Source: Peptococcaceae bacterium BRH_c4a (GTDB taxonomy: Bacteria > Bacillota > Desulfotomaculia > Desulfotomaculales > Desulfocucumaceae). Taken from it: a DNA stretch of 64,000 nucleotides. Numbering within the stretch: the stretch's first letter is position 1; each line of letters opens with the position of its first letter. Below the pieces are notes generated by a model. It saw only the letters and a list, made by a program, of their open reading frames with translations, was not told where the DNA came from and did no database searches. Where the stretch lies: the NCBI GenBank assembly GCA_000961585.1, contig LADN01000043.1, positions 107,958 to 171,957 of the forward strand, written 5' to 3'. Both the position numbers and the translations under genes were made by a program. Shown here in pieces: positions 43,308 to 53,075 of this stretch.

Positions 43308-44168
43308 TTATTTTTTTGCGGAATAATCGTAAAACCCGCGCCCGGTCTTCCGCCCGAGGTAACCCAGGCTGACCAGTTTTTTAAGCAGCGGGGGCGGGAA
43401 AAATCTGGTATCGGCATAGTTGTCATATAAGTCATTCATGATATGCAGCAGTGTATCCAGGCCGATAAAGTCGCACAGCTCCAGGGGGCCCAACGGATAG
43501 CCAAAGCCGTCCCTGAAGGCGGTGTCGATATCCTTTGCCGTGGCGATACCCTCCGAGTAAGCCCGGATCGCTTCCACAAGCTCGGGTATTTTTACCCGGT
43601 TGGTAATAAAGCCGGGCACGTCCTTCACCACCACCGGAGTTTTACCCAGCTTCAGGACAAAGTCATACGCAGTTTTATAGGTGTCGTCGTCTGTCTCCAT
43701 ACCCCTGATAATCTCTACCAGTTTCATCACCGGCACCGGGTTATGAAAGTGGATGCCGACGAATTTGTTCTGGCGTTTTGTCACCGATCCCATTTCACTG
43801 ATCGGAAGGGCCGAGGTGCAGGACGCCAGAATGGTTTCCGGCTTCAATACGCTATCCAGCTGTGCGTGTATCTGCTGCTTTACCTCCATTTTTTCAACCA
43901 CCGCTTCTATTACCAAGTCGATGTCCGGAACTTCTTTCAGGTCATTTAAGGTGGTAATGTTGTCCATTATGCTTTTCTTCCGATCAGCCATCAGCTTTCC
44001 TTTTTCCACAGCCCGGCTGAGGAACCTGTCGACAGTTGCCAGGCCCTTTTCCATGGCAGCCCGGTTGCTGTCAAACATATATACAGATAGACCCGCTTCC
44101 GCACAAACCTGAACTATCCCGCTGCCCATCTGCCCCGAACCAACCACCAGGATCTTATTGACTTCCAT
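43308..44168 (-). CDS. 3-hydroxyacyl-CoA dehydrogenase
   Basis: 286 aa. NAD motif VVGSGQMGSGIVQ, catalytic His in GIHFHNPVPVMKLVEII, GPLELCDFIGLD. The stretch usually reading NTS is ASCTSALPIS. First gene of the nine-gene operon, about 100 bases downstream of a consensus sigma-54 promoter. ATG after AAGGGGG. Confidence 0.9.
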   Translation of the reverse strand: MEVNKILVVGSGQMGSGIVQVCAEAGLSVYMFDSNRAAMEKGLATVDRFLSRAVEKGKLMADRKKSIMDNITTLNDLKEVPDIDLVIEAVVEKMEVKQQIHAQLDSVLKPETILASCTSALPISEMGSVTKRQNKFVGIHFHNPVPVMKLVEIIRGMETDDDTYKTAYDFVLKLGKTPVVVKDVPGFITNRVKIPELVEAIRAYSEGIATAKDIDTAFRDGFGYPLGPLELCDFIGLDTLLHIMNDLYDNYADTRFFPPPLLKKLVSLGYLGRKTGRGFYDYSAKK

Positions 44169-44265
44169 AATTTTAACCCCCTTTTAATTTTTTGCCGGTT
44201 TTAAAACTTGTAATGCACCGGACCGCATTTACCTGTTTCCTGAAATATGACCTTTAAACATTACT

Positions 44266-44281
44266 AGCAATTCCTGTGCCA
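44266..44281 (-). promoter_or_regulatory. Consensus sigma-54 promoter of the 44-34 kb operon
   Basis: Minus strand TGGCACAGGAATTGCT matches TGGCACRNNNNTTGCW perfectly. It lies about 100 bases before the hydroxyacyl-CoA dehydrogenase ATG and 238 bases downstream of the activator gene. A palindrome TGCATTTATGCA at 44479-44490, partly within the activator-proximal spacer, may be an enhancer site. Confidence 0.88.
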
Positions 44282-44518
44282 AATACAAACTCCAGCGCCA
44301 ATACAGAATGCCTGACCATATAAGTGAAATAATCCTCCCCGCCACCCGGGTCATTCTTGACCTCTACGATTTAACTGACCTTTTGCCAATAACTATTTTC
44401 GAGCTCTATTTCAGGGACGGTGTGGCATGAATTTAATTTTGAATTAGAAAACAGACCATTGCAAAAAGGAAATCTCCCTGCATTTATGCAAAAGAGACTC
44501 ATCCGGGCCATTATCAGA

Positions 44519-45913
44519 TTATTTCTTTGTTGCTTTGGCAAGTTTGCGAATAACAGTGGTCTGATGCACTCCCAAAACGTCAGCGACCTTGGAAGTGCTG
44601 CCGTACCTTGCCATCCCCTGCTCAATGAGCTGTCTTTCCACCTCCAGAACAGCTTTTTTAATGGGCAGTATGCCGTTAACAATAATGCTGGAACGAAAAC
44701 ACATTGTTTTTTGCAGCAAGTCAGCCGGTAAATCATCCAGCTTCAAAGTTGACTCATTTCCGGATGAAATAATCAGCAGCCTTTCCACAACATTTTTTAA
44801 TTCGCGTACATTACCCGGCCAATCGTAGGATAAAAGCGCATTCAGAACTTCATTGGAAAATTCCTTTTTAATTTTATATTTTTTTGAAAACTTTTCCTTG
44901 TAAAAATATATTAAGGGGACAATATCTTCCTTTCGCTCCCGCAGCGGGGGAATGGTAATGGGCACCACATTCAGGCGGAAAAACAAGTCTTCACGAAAAA
45001 GATTCCGTTCGACCAGTTCCTTTAAATTCTTGTTTGTAGCTGCGATGATACGCACATTTATCTTTCGCGGCTTTGACCCGCCGAGGCGGATCACCTCCAT
45101 TTCCTGAAGAACCCTTAATAGTTTAGGCTGCAAAGAAAGTGACAGGTCGCCAATTTCATCCAGGAATATATTTCCGTTATCCGCCAGTTCAAATAAACCT
45201 GCTTTTCCACTTTTTTTGCCGCCTGTAAAAGTGCCGACCTCATAGCCGAAAAGCTCCGACTCAATCAGGCTTTCCGGAATGGCGCTGCAGTTTATTTTTA
45301 TAAAGGGGCCCAGGTTGCGCGAACTGTGGTCATGAATGTTTTTGGCCAGAATTTCCTTGCCCACCCCTGATTCCCCTAAAATTAAAACGGTAGAATCAAC
45401 GCGGGCCACACGCAGTGACAGTTCAAAAAGATCTTTCATTGCTTTTGAATTTGCCACGATATCCAGATCTTTTAAGCTTTGTACCCGCAGTTCGGTCAGC
45501 TCCGAAGAATATTTTTGGGTTAATTGCTGGGTCTGTTCCAATTGCTGCTGCAGGAGATGTAAGCTTGTGGCATCTTTGGTATAAACAATAATATTGGAAA
45601 TATTCCCTTTGGCATCCACTATTGGGGCGCCTGTTACCATGTAACAGGTCTGAAGCTGGGTATGCTGTATATGGGTAACGGATTTTTTTCTTTTCAGGAC
45701 CAAATCCACCAACGGGTCACTGTAGACACCCTCGCGGACCAAATCAAACATTGTCTGACCCAAAAGTTTAACTTTACTGTTATTGACAAGCGCTTCCTGG
45801 GCATGGTTAACCATTTCAATAATTCCCTCGGCATTTAAAATCATTGCGCCATCGGGGAGAGCGTCAATAAAAGCCTGCAGGCTTTTATTAAGCTCAGAGG
45901 TTAATAATTTCAT
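44519..45913 (-). CDS. PAS-AAA+ sigma-54-dependent activator
   Basis: 464 aa. A PAS domain (about 10-120, GAMILNAEGIIEMVNHAQEA) precedes AAA+ with Walker A GESGVGKE and Walker B GNIFLDEIGDLS; the sigma-54 loop reads GTFTGG instead of GAFTGA. A short Fis-type HTH closes the protein (SKVADVLGVHQTTVIRKL). ATG follows TAGGAGGG. It lies just upstream of the operon with the consensus promoter and next to TTTGCA-type inverted repeats also found before bss, so it is the best candidate for the toluene-pathway activator. Ligand unknown. Confidence 0.88.
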   Translation of the reverse strand: MKLLTSELNKSLQAFIDALPDGAMILNAEGIIEMVNHAQEALVNNSKVKLLGQTMFDLVREGVYSDPLVDLVLKRKKSVTHIQHTQLQTCYMVTGAPIVDAKGNISNIIVYTKDATSLHLLQQQLEQTQQLTQKYSSELTELRVQSLKDLDIVANSKAMKDLFELSLRVARVDSTVLILGESGVGKEILAKNIHDHSSRNLGPFIKINCSAIPESLIESELFGYEVGTFTGGKKSGKAGLFELADNGNIFLDEIGDLSLSLQPKLLRVLQEMEVIRLGGSKPRKINVRIIAATNKNLKELVERNLFREDLFFRLNVVPITIPPLRERKEDIVPLIYFYKEKFSKKYKIKKEFSNEVLNALLSYDWPGNVRELKNVVERLLIISSGNESTLKLDDLPADLLQKTMCFRSSIIVNGILPIKKAVLEVERQLIEQGMARYGSTSKVADVLGVHQTTVIRKLAKATKK

Positions 45914-45982
45914 ATACCCTCCTAAACACCTCAGTATAATAGATCACTTTATCAAAAGGTTTAATAAGGGTATCCGGCGCTT

Positions 45983-46012
45983 GCGCATTTGCAGCGGTTG
46001 TTGCAAATGCGC
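45983..46012 (-). promoter_or_regulatory. 11-bp perfect inverted repeat upstream of the activator
   Basis: GCGCATTTGCA-N8-TGCAAATGCGC. It contains the ATTTGCA/TGCAAAT arms also seen at 34198 and 47347. It lies 70 bases before the activator ATG; autoregulation is likely. A hairpin terminator of the thiolase gene is the alternative, but no T-run follows. Confidence 0.65.
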
Positions 46013-46054
46013 TAAAATCTAATACAAACCATTCGCAAAACCTGCGACACAACG

Positions 46055-47236
46055 CTAATTATCAACCTTTAGCATAACTGCATCTCCCTGGGCGGCTCCG
46101 CTGCAAATGGCCGCAACGCCTATTCCGCCGCCCCGGCGGCGGAGTTCACCAATCAGAGTGATCAGGATCCTTGCCCCGCTGGCGCCAATAGGGTGGCCGT
46201 AGGCCACTGCGCCGCCGTTAACGTTAATCCTGTCATGATCAATACCGGCTATCTTTGCGCTGACCAGGGGCACCGCCGCAAAAGCCTCATTGATTTCAAA
46301 GAGGTCAACCTGATTCACATTCATGCCCGTCACCGAAAGCAGCTTTTTGATAGCAAAACCGGGCACAGCGGCTATGTATGAAGCTTCCTGCGAAACCGAA
46401 GCGCGCCCTATTATGGTTGCCAGAGGACGTATCCCCATTTCCGCCGCCTTTTCCTCCGAGGCCACCACCAGAGCCCCGGCTCCGTCGTTTACACCCGGTG
46501 CGTTGCCTGCCGTCACCGTGTTTTCCGGATCAAATACAGGCGGCAGTTTTCTCAGGGCTTCAATGGAGGTGTCGCGACGGGGGCATTCATCCCTGGAGAT
46601 CAGGACGGGATCATCTTTTTTCCGGGGAACGGTCACAGGAACGATCTCATCGTCAAGGAGCCCCCCATCCTGCGCTTTAACGGCCAGAACGTGGCTTCTC
46701 AGTGCCCACCGGTCCTGTTCCTCCCGGGAAATATTGTATTCCCGGGCCGCCTTGCCGCCATGCACGGCCATGTGCTTGTTGTGGAAGGCACACCACAGGC
46801 CGTCGTGGACCATCAGGTCGATAAATTTTTCGTCGCCCATGCGCAGCCCCCATCTGGCCCGGACAAAATAAGGCGCATTGCTCATGCTCTCCATGCCGCC
46901 GGCCACAATAACCCGGGCATCTCCGGCCCTGATGGACTGATCCGCCATGGTCACACTGCGAAGTCCGGAGGCGCATACCTTGTTGATGGTTTCAGACGGC
47001 ACCTCCCACGGCAGTCCGGCATAGACGGTGGCTTGGCGTGAAGGGATTTGCCCGGCCCCACCCTGCAGAACCATGCCCATAATGACATTGTCGGTGGCGG
47101 TATCTTCTATGCCGGCCCTCTTTACCGCCTCCCTGATCACCAGACCGCCAAGCTCTATGGCTCTGAGGGAGGACAGCCCTCCGCCCAGCCTGCCGAAAGG
47201 CGTTCTGACTGCGCTTAAAATTACCGATTTTCCCAT
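46055..47236 (-). CDS. Acetyl-CoA acetyltransferase (thiolase II)
   Basis: 393 aa, canonical biosynthetic/degradative thiolase: nucleophilic Cys in [43 protein letters not shown] and the C-terminal Cys in [12 protein letters not shown]. It probably cleaves acetoacetyl-CoA or another 3-oxoacyl-CoA at the end of the beta-oxidation sets in this window. Transcribed alone behind its own control region. Confidence 0.92.
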   Translation of the reverse strand: MGKSVILSAVRTPFGRLGGGLSSLRAIELGGLVIREAVKRAGIEDTATDNVIMGMVLQGGAGQIPSRQATVYAGLPWEVPSETINKVCASGLRSVTMADQSIRAGDARVIVAGGMESMSNAPYFVRARWGLRMGDEKFIDLMVHDGLWCAFHNKHMAVHGGKAAREYNISREEQDRWALRSHVLAVKAQDGGLLDDEIVPVTVPRKKDDPVLISRDECPRRDTSIEALRKLPPVFDPENTVTAGNAPGVNDGAGALVVASEEKAAEMGIRPLATIIGRASVSQEASYIAAVPGFAIKKLLSVTGMNVNQVDLFEINEAFAAVPLVSAKIAGIDHDRINVNGGAVAYGHPIGASGARILITLIGELRRRGGGIGVAAICSGAAQGDAVMLKVDN

Positions 47237-47346
47237 CAGCCCATACCCCCAAAATATTTATAAATTTACGAAAAAAAATTATCCACCGCTGTGCCCATGC
47301 AGGCACTATTTCCCATTCATTATAATTCAATGGACAATCTCTGGAC

Positions 47347-47377
47347 AGCAGATTTGCAATATTACTGCAAATCTGCT
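47347..47377 (-). promoter_or_regulatory. 12-bp perfect inverted repeat upstream of the thiolase
   Basis: AGCAGATTTGCA-N7-TGCAAATCTGCT, sharing the ATTTGCA/TGCAAAT core. It lies 110 bases before the thiolase ATG. A weak -24/-12-like sequence with mismatches lies at 47281-47296. Confidence 0.65.
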
Positions 47378-47708
47378 AACTGCACAGTCCGGACAAAGAG
47401 GTGAATGCTTGCAGGAAATAAGGCCTGTCCGCTTTTTTCCCGGTAAATATAATTCTGCCGACTTCCTTGCCGCCAACACCTTCTGACCGGTTCATAGAAA
47501 TAATTTATCAAAAAATTCACTGATTAAAAATTATTGTATTTCAGGATGAGAAGATGCGCCATCACCACAAAGAGTGTTTTATGAATTAAACTGGTAGCTA
47601 AAAAGTGTTAATCCTTTTGGATAATTAAAGCCCGCCCTCTCGTTTCCGGGGGACGGGCTCGTTGACGCCAGGGGCTTTTCAGCGTTAACTGTCTTTAAAT
47701 ATTTCATA
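47378..47708 (-). terminator. Intergenic stretch with chemoreceptor terminator (47624-47660)
   Basis: On the minus strand AGCCCGTCCCCC pairs with AGGGCGGGCT around a GGAAACGAG loop and is followed by TTTAATTAT, a good rho-independent terminator for the chemoreceptor gene. The remaining AT-rich 250 bases hold nothing I recognise. Confidence 0.7.
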
Positions 47709-49277
47709 TTATAACTTAGTTAAGCGGTACCGCTTGGCTAGAACTTCCAAGTCCTCCGCCATCTTAGCCAGCTGCTGTGAGGTGGAAGTGACTTCCTCAA
47801 TGGTGGCCGTTTGTTCTTCGGATGTCGCCGCCAGATTCTGTATGGCTGAGGAGATATCATCGGTAGCCGAAGCCACATACTTGATTTCAGACACCAGATT
47901 CTGAACGGCAGCTATGATTTTTTCAAAGGTGCTTCCCACGTGGTTTATTACCCGGGACCCGGCCTCCACCTTGGCAATACCCTCGTCCATGCTAAGGACG
48001 GCCTTTTGGGATTCCTGCTGGATGTTGTGGACCAAGCTGTATATTTCTTTGGCCGCCCCGGCCGACTGCTCGGCCAGTTTCCTTACCTCCTCGGCCACCA
48101 CCGCAAAGCCGCGGCCCTGTTCCCCGGCTCTGGCCGCCTCGATGGCGGCGTTTAAGGCAAGCAAATTGGTCTGTTCGGCGATTTGGGTGATCAAATCCAC
48201 AATCTGAGATATTTTGCCGGAGGACTCGTTCAATCCGTGGATTATTTTTCCGCTGGACGCGGTAACATTTTGAATTCCCTGCATTTCGGAAGCAATTTGG
48301 TTAATACCCTGGCGGCCTTCCATGGCATACCTGTTGGCTTCCTGGGATGTTTCGGAAATGTGCCGGGCGTTGGAGGCAACCTGTTCCACCGTGCCGGCGA
48401 TTTCACTGACAGTGGAAGCTGTATCAGTAGCTCCGGCGGCAACATTTTCGGCGCTGGCCGAAAGTTGGCTGGAAGAAGAGGTCACAATCATGGATTTTTC
48501 CTGCAGCAGCCCGGTGATTTCCTTCAGATTTGCCAGCATGGTGTTAAAAGCTCCTGCCAGTCGGCCCACTTCGTCCCTTGTTGTTACCTTGATTTCCTCT
48601 CCGGTTAGGTCACCCGCAGCGATCCTGGAGGCTTCTGCCGCCACCTGCTGCACCGGCCGGGAAATGGTGCGGGACAACAGTAAGCCCACAGTAATACCAA
48701 AAATCACTGACACAATTATTGCGACCAAGTTCGATTGGCTGACAATGTTGATATCATCGTCAACCTTTTTTAAGGTGGAGGACAAGGTGTCGGAGCTCTC
48801 AGAGGTAAGCTCCGCCATCAACTTGTTAAAGCTTTGGGAGGTTGGCACCCCCTCAGCCCTTGCCAATGCGTTGGCCTCTTTCTCCTTACCTTCTTTTATT
48901 AAAGGCATAACTTTCTGCAGTGTTAAAGATTCCATTCTAACCTGTATTTCTTTCATTGCGATAATTTTGTTCCTGATTGAATCATTCCTGGCGGTATCGA
49001 TCATATCCTGTATGATCGCCTTATTGTCCTCGGTGTGTTTTTTAACCAGGTCCACAAAGGTTTCTTGTTTGTAGTACATAAAACCCCGAACTGATGCGGT
49101 TTGCATCACCATATTATATTGAACCTGCTTCAGTTGGGCAAAACGCTGGATTTCATGGGTAAGTTTGTTCAGGTCGGAAAGGGCCTCGTTTACTTTGTAC
49201 CTCGAAACGGCTGACGATACAAAAAAAATGGAAATAATCAAGGTGAAGGCAATGGCAATCTTACTCCGAATAGACAT
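47709..49277 (-). CDS. Methyl-accepting chemotaxis protein (four-helix sensor)
   Basis: 522 aa. TM1 at about 7-25, a helical extracellular domain to about residue 180 ([19 protein letters not shown]), TM2 at about 185-205, HAMP, and signalling tip [20 protein letters not shown]. No C-terminal docking peptide (ends AKRYRLTKL). It sits downstream of the benzoate ligase/symporter operon and could sense aromatic acids, but this is only positional. Confidence 0.92.
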   Translation of the reverse strand: MSIRSKIAIAFTLIISIFFVSSAVSRYKVNEALSDLNKLTHEIQRFAQLKQVQYNMVMQTASVRGFMYYKQETFVDLVKKHTEDNKAIIQDMIDTARNDSIRNKIIAMKEIQVRMESLTLQKVMPLIKEGKEKEANALARAEGVPTSQSFNKLMAELTSESSDTLSSTLKKVDDDINIVSQSNLVAIIVSVIFGITVGLLLSRTISRPVQQVAAEASRIAAGDLTGEEIKVTTRDEVGRLAGAFNTMLANLKEITGLLQEKSMIVTSSSSQLSASAENVAAGATDTASTVSEIAGTVEQVASNARHISETSQEANRYAMEGRQGINQIASEMQGIQNVTASSGKIIHGLNESSGKISQIVDLITQIAEQTNLLALNAAIEAARAGEQGRGFAVVAEEVRKLAEQSAGAAKEIYSLVHNIQQESQKAVLSMDEGIAKVEAGSRVINHVGSTFEKIIAAVQNLVSEIKYVASATDDISSAIQNLAATSEEQTATIEEVTSTSQQLAKMAEDLEVLAKRYRLTKL

Positions 49278-49342
49278 TTCAAACCCCCTTTAAAATCTGC
49301 GTGGCCTGCTCTGCAATGGATATAATTCTTGACTTGACCGGG

Positions 49343-49390
49343 CAAAAAAACACCCTTGTCCCGGCGCACTATCAGCAACACGCCGGGACA
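49343..49390 (-). terminator. Rho-independent terminator of the symporter operon
   Basis: TGTCCCGGCG (49357-49366) pairs perfectly with CGCCGGGACA (49381-49390). On the minus strand the stem is followed by AGGGTG and a seven-T run. Confidence 0.85.
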
Positions 49391-49433
49391 GGCGCATTTT
49401 TACCGCTTGGCGGATATTGAATTGCCGCTTTGC

Positions 49434-50921
49434 TTAGAACTCTTTTTTACTTCTATAGGCATCCTTAATAACCCGGAAATATTCCTTTGAGTCTTCGGAA
49501 GGGGCCGGGGTAAGGTAAGATATCGCCACAAGCAGCACAAAGCCCAACAGCATTGCCGGGACGCCGGGCAGCATGCCGAAGTTCAGGCTTTTGGGCAGCC
49601 AGCCAAGGGTCAGGGAAATTAAAACCGCCTGGGAAACAATCATGGAAATAATGGCTGCCGGCAGTGTGCACCGCTGCCAGTACAGAGCCCCCACCATGGG
49701 CACCCATAACAGGGCAAAGCCGGCGAAGGCAAACTCAATGATCTTGATGATCCCGGCAAATTTACCCAGGGCCAGACCGTAGGATATCGCCGCCAGCGCC
49801 AGCACCAGCCACCTGGCGATGATAACGGTTTTTTCATCGGACATGTTCTTTTTACCCACCAGAAAGTCCTTAACGATAATGGTTACGGCCGCCATCAACT
49901 GGGAATCCATGGTGGACATCAGGGCCGCGAACACAGCGGCGCCCAGCAGCCCGGTAATCCAGGGAGAAGTGAATTGAGCCAGCAGCATGGGCAGTATTCC
50001 GTCGGACTGGGCGCCCACCAGGTTTGGAAAGATGGGTTTACCCCACATGCCCACGTAAGCCATGGCAAAAAATATCAGTAATCCCCCTACCGGGTACAAT
50101 AAAGCCATTTGCTTGAGACTCTTGGGACTTTTTCCGGTCAAAAGTCTCATGAACACCTGTGGAAACATCGCCGCAGCAGAGCTTACAATAAACCCGTAGC
50201 TGAAAAACACCTGCCATGGCATTTTTTCCCTGGTTAGGAGCTCAGGATATTTTTCGGCCACTGCCTTTGTGGACTCCGCCGGCCCGCCAAGGACAAACGC
50301 CACTATAAGGAAAATGGCAATACCTCCAACCAGGAAAACCGCGGTCTGAAAGGTGTTAACCCAGGCAGCCCCGCGCATGCCTCCAACCAGAAGGTAATAG
50401 ACCACCACCACGGTAACTATCAGGGCGCCCATCCAGTAAGGAATGGCTCCTTTGGTCAGCACCTCCAGGGTTATTGCGCCTCCCTGAAGGCCAATCATCA
50501 GGTATGGAATGGTATAGATTAATAAAATTACACTGGTTATATAAGCCAGAGGCTTACTCTTCCACCTGCCGCCGATCATTTCCGAAATGGTCATGTAACC
50601 GAATTTCTGGGCGATTACCCAGGCCCGGCTTCCCAGGGCGTAAAACAGGAGCGGTGTCAGCCAGGCCCAAGCGGTGACGAAGTAGGGCCACATAATCCAC
50701 CCGCGGTGATAGGCGCCTCCGGGTATGCCGATCAGCGTTACCGCCGAGATATTGGCGCCGAATACACTTCCGAACAGCACCAGGGCTTTGAACTCCCGGC
50801 TGGCCATGGCGTAATCTTCAAGGGTTTTTTTGGAGTACTTGGTGCTCCACAAGCCAATTGCCACGATAAAGAGCGTATAGATAACCATCATTGTTATGAC
50901 TGCAAAAACATCCCTATCCAT
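49434..50921 (-). CDS. Sodium:solute symporter family transporter
   Basis: 495 aa with about 13 membrane helices and SSS-family landmarks: DYAMASREFKALVLFGSVFG, a region rich in Gly/Ala around NISAVTLIGIPGGAYH (TM1-2), and FAALMSTMDSQLMAAVTIIVKD with the conserved Ser-Thr-x-Asp-Ser. It imports a solute with Na+. The operon with benzoate-CoA ligase suggests benzoate or a related aromatic acid. ATG after AAAGGAGGG. Confidence 0.88.
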   Translation of the reverse strand: MDRDVFAVITMMVIYTLFIVAIGLWSTKYSKKTLEDYAMASREFKALVLFGSVFGANISAVTLIGIPGGAYHRGWIMWPYFVTAWAWLTPLLFYALGSRAWVIAQKFGYMTISEMIGGRWKSKPLAYITSVILLIYTIPYLMIGLQGGAITLEVLTKGAIPYWMGALIVTVVVVYYLLVGGMRGAAWVNTFQTAVFLVGGIAIFLIVAFVLGGPAESTKAVAEKYPELLTREKMPWQVFFSYGFIVSSAAAMFPQVFMRLLTGKSPKSLKQMALLYPVGGLLIFFAMAYVGMWGKPIFPNLVGAQSDGILPMLLAQFTSPWITGLLGAAVFAALMSTMDSQLMAAVTIIVKDFLVGKKNMSDEKTVIIARWLVLALAAISYGLALGKFAGIIKIIEFAFAGFALLWVPMVGALYWQRCTLPAAIISMIVSQAVLISLTLGWLPKSLNFGMLPGVPAMLLGFVLLVAISYLTPAPSEDSKEYFRVIKDAYRSKKEF

Positions 50922-50996
50922 TGTTACCCTCCTTTTTGCTGAATGTTTATAAATTTATGAAAACTCCAAAGGCAAAACTAATTTTATTCAGTACTT

Positions 50997-51227
50997 TCAT
51001 TCTCCGGGCTCAACCCACAGGTACTTGACTGTAATGGCCACCAATCCGTAGCCCGCCAGCCAGATCCCCAGTTGGTATAACATTGGATAAGAAAGCCAGC
51101 CAAAAACCAGCGGCTCCACCTTTTTACCCCACCACCACCAGTCAACCCGAATAATCATGAGAAATACAGCCATGATAAAGACAAAAGCGCCGATCGCCCC
51201 TCTGTTGGGAGAATTGGGATTACTCAT
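50997..51227 (-). CDS. Small membrane protein paired with the symporter
   Basis: 76 aa with two hydrophobic helices (AFVFIMAVFLMIIRVDWWWW; YPMLYQLGIWLAGYGLVAI). Short two-helix proteins of the DUF3311/YhdT sort commonly precede SSS symporters and probably form part of the transporter. It lies between the ligase and the symporter. ATG after AAGGAGGCGG. Confidence 0.8.
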   Translation of the reverse strand: MSNPNSPNRGAIGAFVFIMAVFLMIIRVDWWWWGKKVEPLVFGWLSYPMLYQLGIWLAGYGLVAITVKYLWVEPGE

Positions 51228-51254
51228 AAGCCGCCTCCTTTATTTTTTTTTTGC

Positions 51255-52835
51255 TTAAACACCACTGGCTTTTACCTGATCCATCTGACGCAGCTTAAAC
51301 CGTTGTATCTTGCCCGTGGCGGTCTTGGGCAGTTCATCCACCGCTTCAATCCAGCGCGGATACTTGTACGGGGCGATGCTGGACTTGACGTGCAGCTTGA
51401 TTTCTTCCAAAAGCGATGCGGTGGGCGTTATATTTGGTTTAAACACTACGTAGGCCTTTGGCTTAATCAGTCCCTCATCATCCTGACAGCCCACCACACC
51501 GCATTCCAGCACCGCCGGGTGAGACATCAGGGCATTTTCCACCTCAATGGGTGAAACCCATATTCCGCCGGCCTTGATCATGTCATCACCACGGCCGACA
51601 TATACGAAAAATCCTTCCTCATCCTGGTAGTAGTAGTCGCCCGTGTTGATCCATTCGCCTATAAAGGTTTCCTTTGTTTTCTGGTGTTTGTTCCAGTAGT
51701 AGGAGGCGACGCTTTCTCCTTTTATCATCAAGATGCCTACGGCGCCTTGGTGCAGCAGGTTGCCGCCCAGATCCACTATCCTGGCTTCATAACCCGGCAC
51801 CAGCAGGCCACTGCTGCCGGCCTTGGCTTTCCCCGGCCGGTTGCTTATGAAAATATGAAGAATTTCTGTAGATCCGATGCCGTCCAGTATCTCCAGGCCG
51901 AATTTTTCTTTCCACTGCTTAAAAATTGACGGGGGAAGGGCTTCTCCTCCTGACACACAGTTCCTTACGGACCCCAGGCGGTATTTCTTTTCGGCGCCCT
52001 CCAGCTGGAGGAGGGAGGCGTAGGAAGTGGGAACGCCAAAGAAAAGCGTAGGCTTATACCTGCTGATCACCTCAAAGACGTGCTCCGGAGTGGGGCGCTG
52101 CGGTGACAGGACAGCGGAGGCCCCCACATGAAATGGAAAATACAGCCCGTTGCCAAGTCCGTAGGCAAAAAAAAGTTTGGGCACGGAAAAGGTGATGTCG
52201 TTCTCGTGTATGCCCAGCACACCCCTGGCATAGTTTTCCGCACAGTAAACCATATCGTGGTGCAGATGCACGGCGCCCTTGGGAAACCCTGTGGTGCCGG
52301 AGCTGTACAGCCAGAAAGCCGGGTCGTCCGGTGATGTGTCGGCGGCTGTAAGATCCTTTGAGGAATCCTTTATTAAATTATTAAAGCTGATGGTGTTTAT
52401 AGCCGGGTCACCCACCACCAAAATGTGCTTTAAATAAATCAAATCTTTGGCCACTTCTAAAATGGCGGGAAGCAGCTCATGGCTGACCACCAGCGCCTTG
52501 GCCCGGCTGTCATTCAACAGGTAGCGGTAATCCCCCGGTTTTAGCAGGGTGTTGGTGGGGATGGGCACGGCTCCAATCTTTATGGCGCCGAAGAAGCTGT
52601 AGGCAAACTCCGGACAGTCCTGGAGAAGCAGCAGCACCCTGTCCTCCAGTCCTATTCCCAACGATTTCAGCGCATTACCGGTGCGGTTTACATTTTCCAG
52701 AATTTCCCTGTAAGTGATTTTTTCCTCCCCATAATAGATGGCTGTTTTTTCCCCGCGGCCCAGAGTTACGTTCCGGTCAACAAAGTGTTCGGCCACATTA
52801 AATCTTTCAGGAAAACTAATCTGCGATGATTCCAT
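51255..52835 (-). CDS. Benzoate-CoA ligase
   Basis: 526 aa, AMP-forming ligase. The P-loop is YSSGTTGFPKGAVH, and the benzoate-ligase-type segment PKLFFAYGLGNGLYFPFHVG is characteristic. It also has DGIGSTEILHIF, WINTGDYYY, GRGDDMIKAGG and the catalytic Lys in PKTATGKIQRFKL. Converts benzoate, CoA and ATP to benzoyl-CoA for the Bam reductase. ATG at 52835 after GAAAGGAGGG; the longer frame to 52943 has no ribosome site. Related names are BclA, BadA and BamY. Confidence 0.9.
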   Translation of the reverse strand: MESSQISFPERFNVAEHFVDRNVTLGRGEKTAIYYGEEKITYREILENVNRTGNALKSLGIGLEDRVLLLLQDCPEFAYSFFGAIKIGAVPIPTNTLLKPGDYRYLLNDSRAKALVVSHELLPAILEVAKDLIYLKHILVVGDPAINTISFNNLIKDSSKDLTAADTSPDDPAFWLYSSGTTGFPKGAVHLHHDMVYCAENYARGVLGIHENDITFSVPKLFFAYGLGNGLYFPFHVGASAVLSPQRPTPEHVFEVISRYKPTLFFGVPTSYASLLQLEGAEKKYRLGSVRNCVSGGEALPPSIFKQWKEKFGLEILDGIGSTEILHIFISNRPGKAKAGSSGLLVPGYEARIVDLGGNLLHQGAVGILMIKGESVASYYWNKHQKTKETFIGEWINTGDYYYQDEEGFFVYVGRGDDMIKAGGIWVSPIEVENALMSHPAVLECGVVGCQDDEGLIKPKAYVVFKPNITPTASLLEEIKLHVKSSIAPYKYPRWIEAVDELPKTATGKIQRFKLRQMDQVKASGV

Positions 52836-52868
52836 AAAAACCCTCCTTTCTTTCAACGATATTAGACA

Positions 52869-52884
52869 AGCAAAAAGAAAACCA
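52869..52884 (-). promoter_or_regulatory. Weak sigma-54-like promoter before benzoate-CoA ligase
   Basis: TGGTTTTCTTTTTGCT keeps the essential GG-N10-GC spacing and the full TTGCT -12 box, but the -24 box is TGGTTT. It lies 34 bases before the ATG, with a regulator of the right class directly upstream. Confidence 0.45.
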
Positions 52885-52969
52885 GCCGGTTGGCCAGTCG
52901 CTGAACAGTCTTTTTTGTGTGGTAAACGGTAGTATATTCCCATTCAACTGAATTTTAATAGTTTTCTGA

Positions 52970-53000
52970 TAAAAATAGTTGGTGCTCCACCGCACCAACT
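52970..53000 (-). terminator. 9-bp perfect inverted repeat: regulator terminator or activator site
   Basis: AGTTGGTGC-N6-GCACCAACT (52977-53000) is followed on the minus strand by ATTTTTAT, as in a terminator for the 53-kb regulator. It is also 93 bases upstream of the weak sigma-54 promoter, so it might be an enhancer site instead or as well. Confidence 0.65.
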
Positions 53001-53075
53001 ATGCCTGGGATAGACCAGACTCTTTTCTTCCAGGGTATTTAAAGGTATCTCACATTTACCAGCGGGTTATAAGGG

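Noticed and set aside
47281..47296. Sigma-54 promoter for the 46-kb thiolase
   Set aside because: GGGCACAGCGGTGGAT has mismatches in both boxes (-12 reads TGGAT), too weak to list as a feature.
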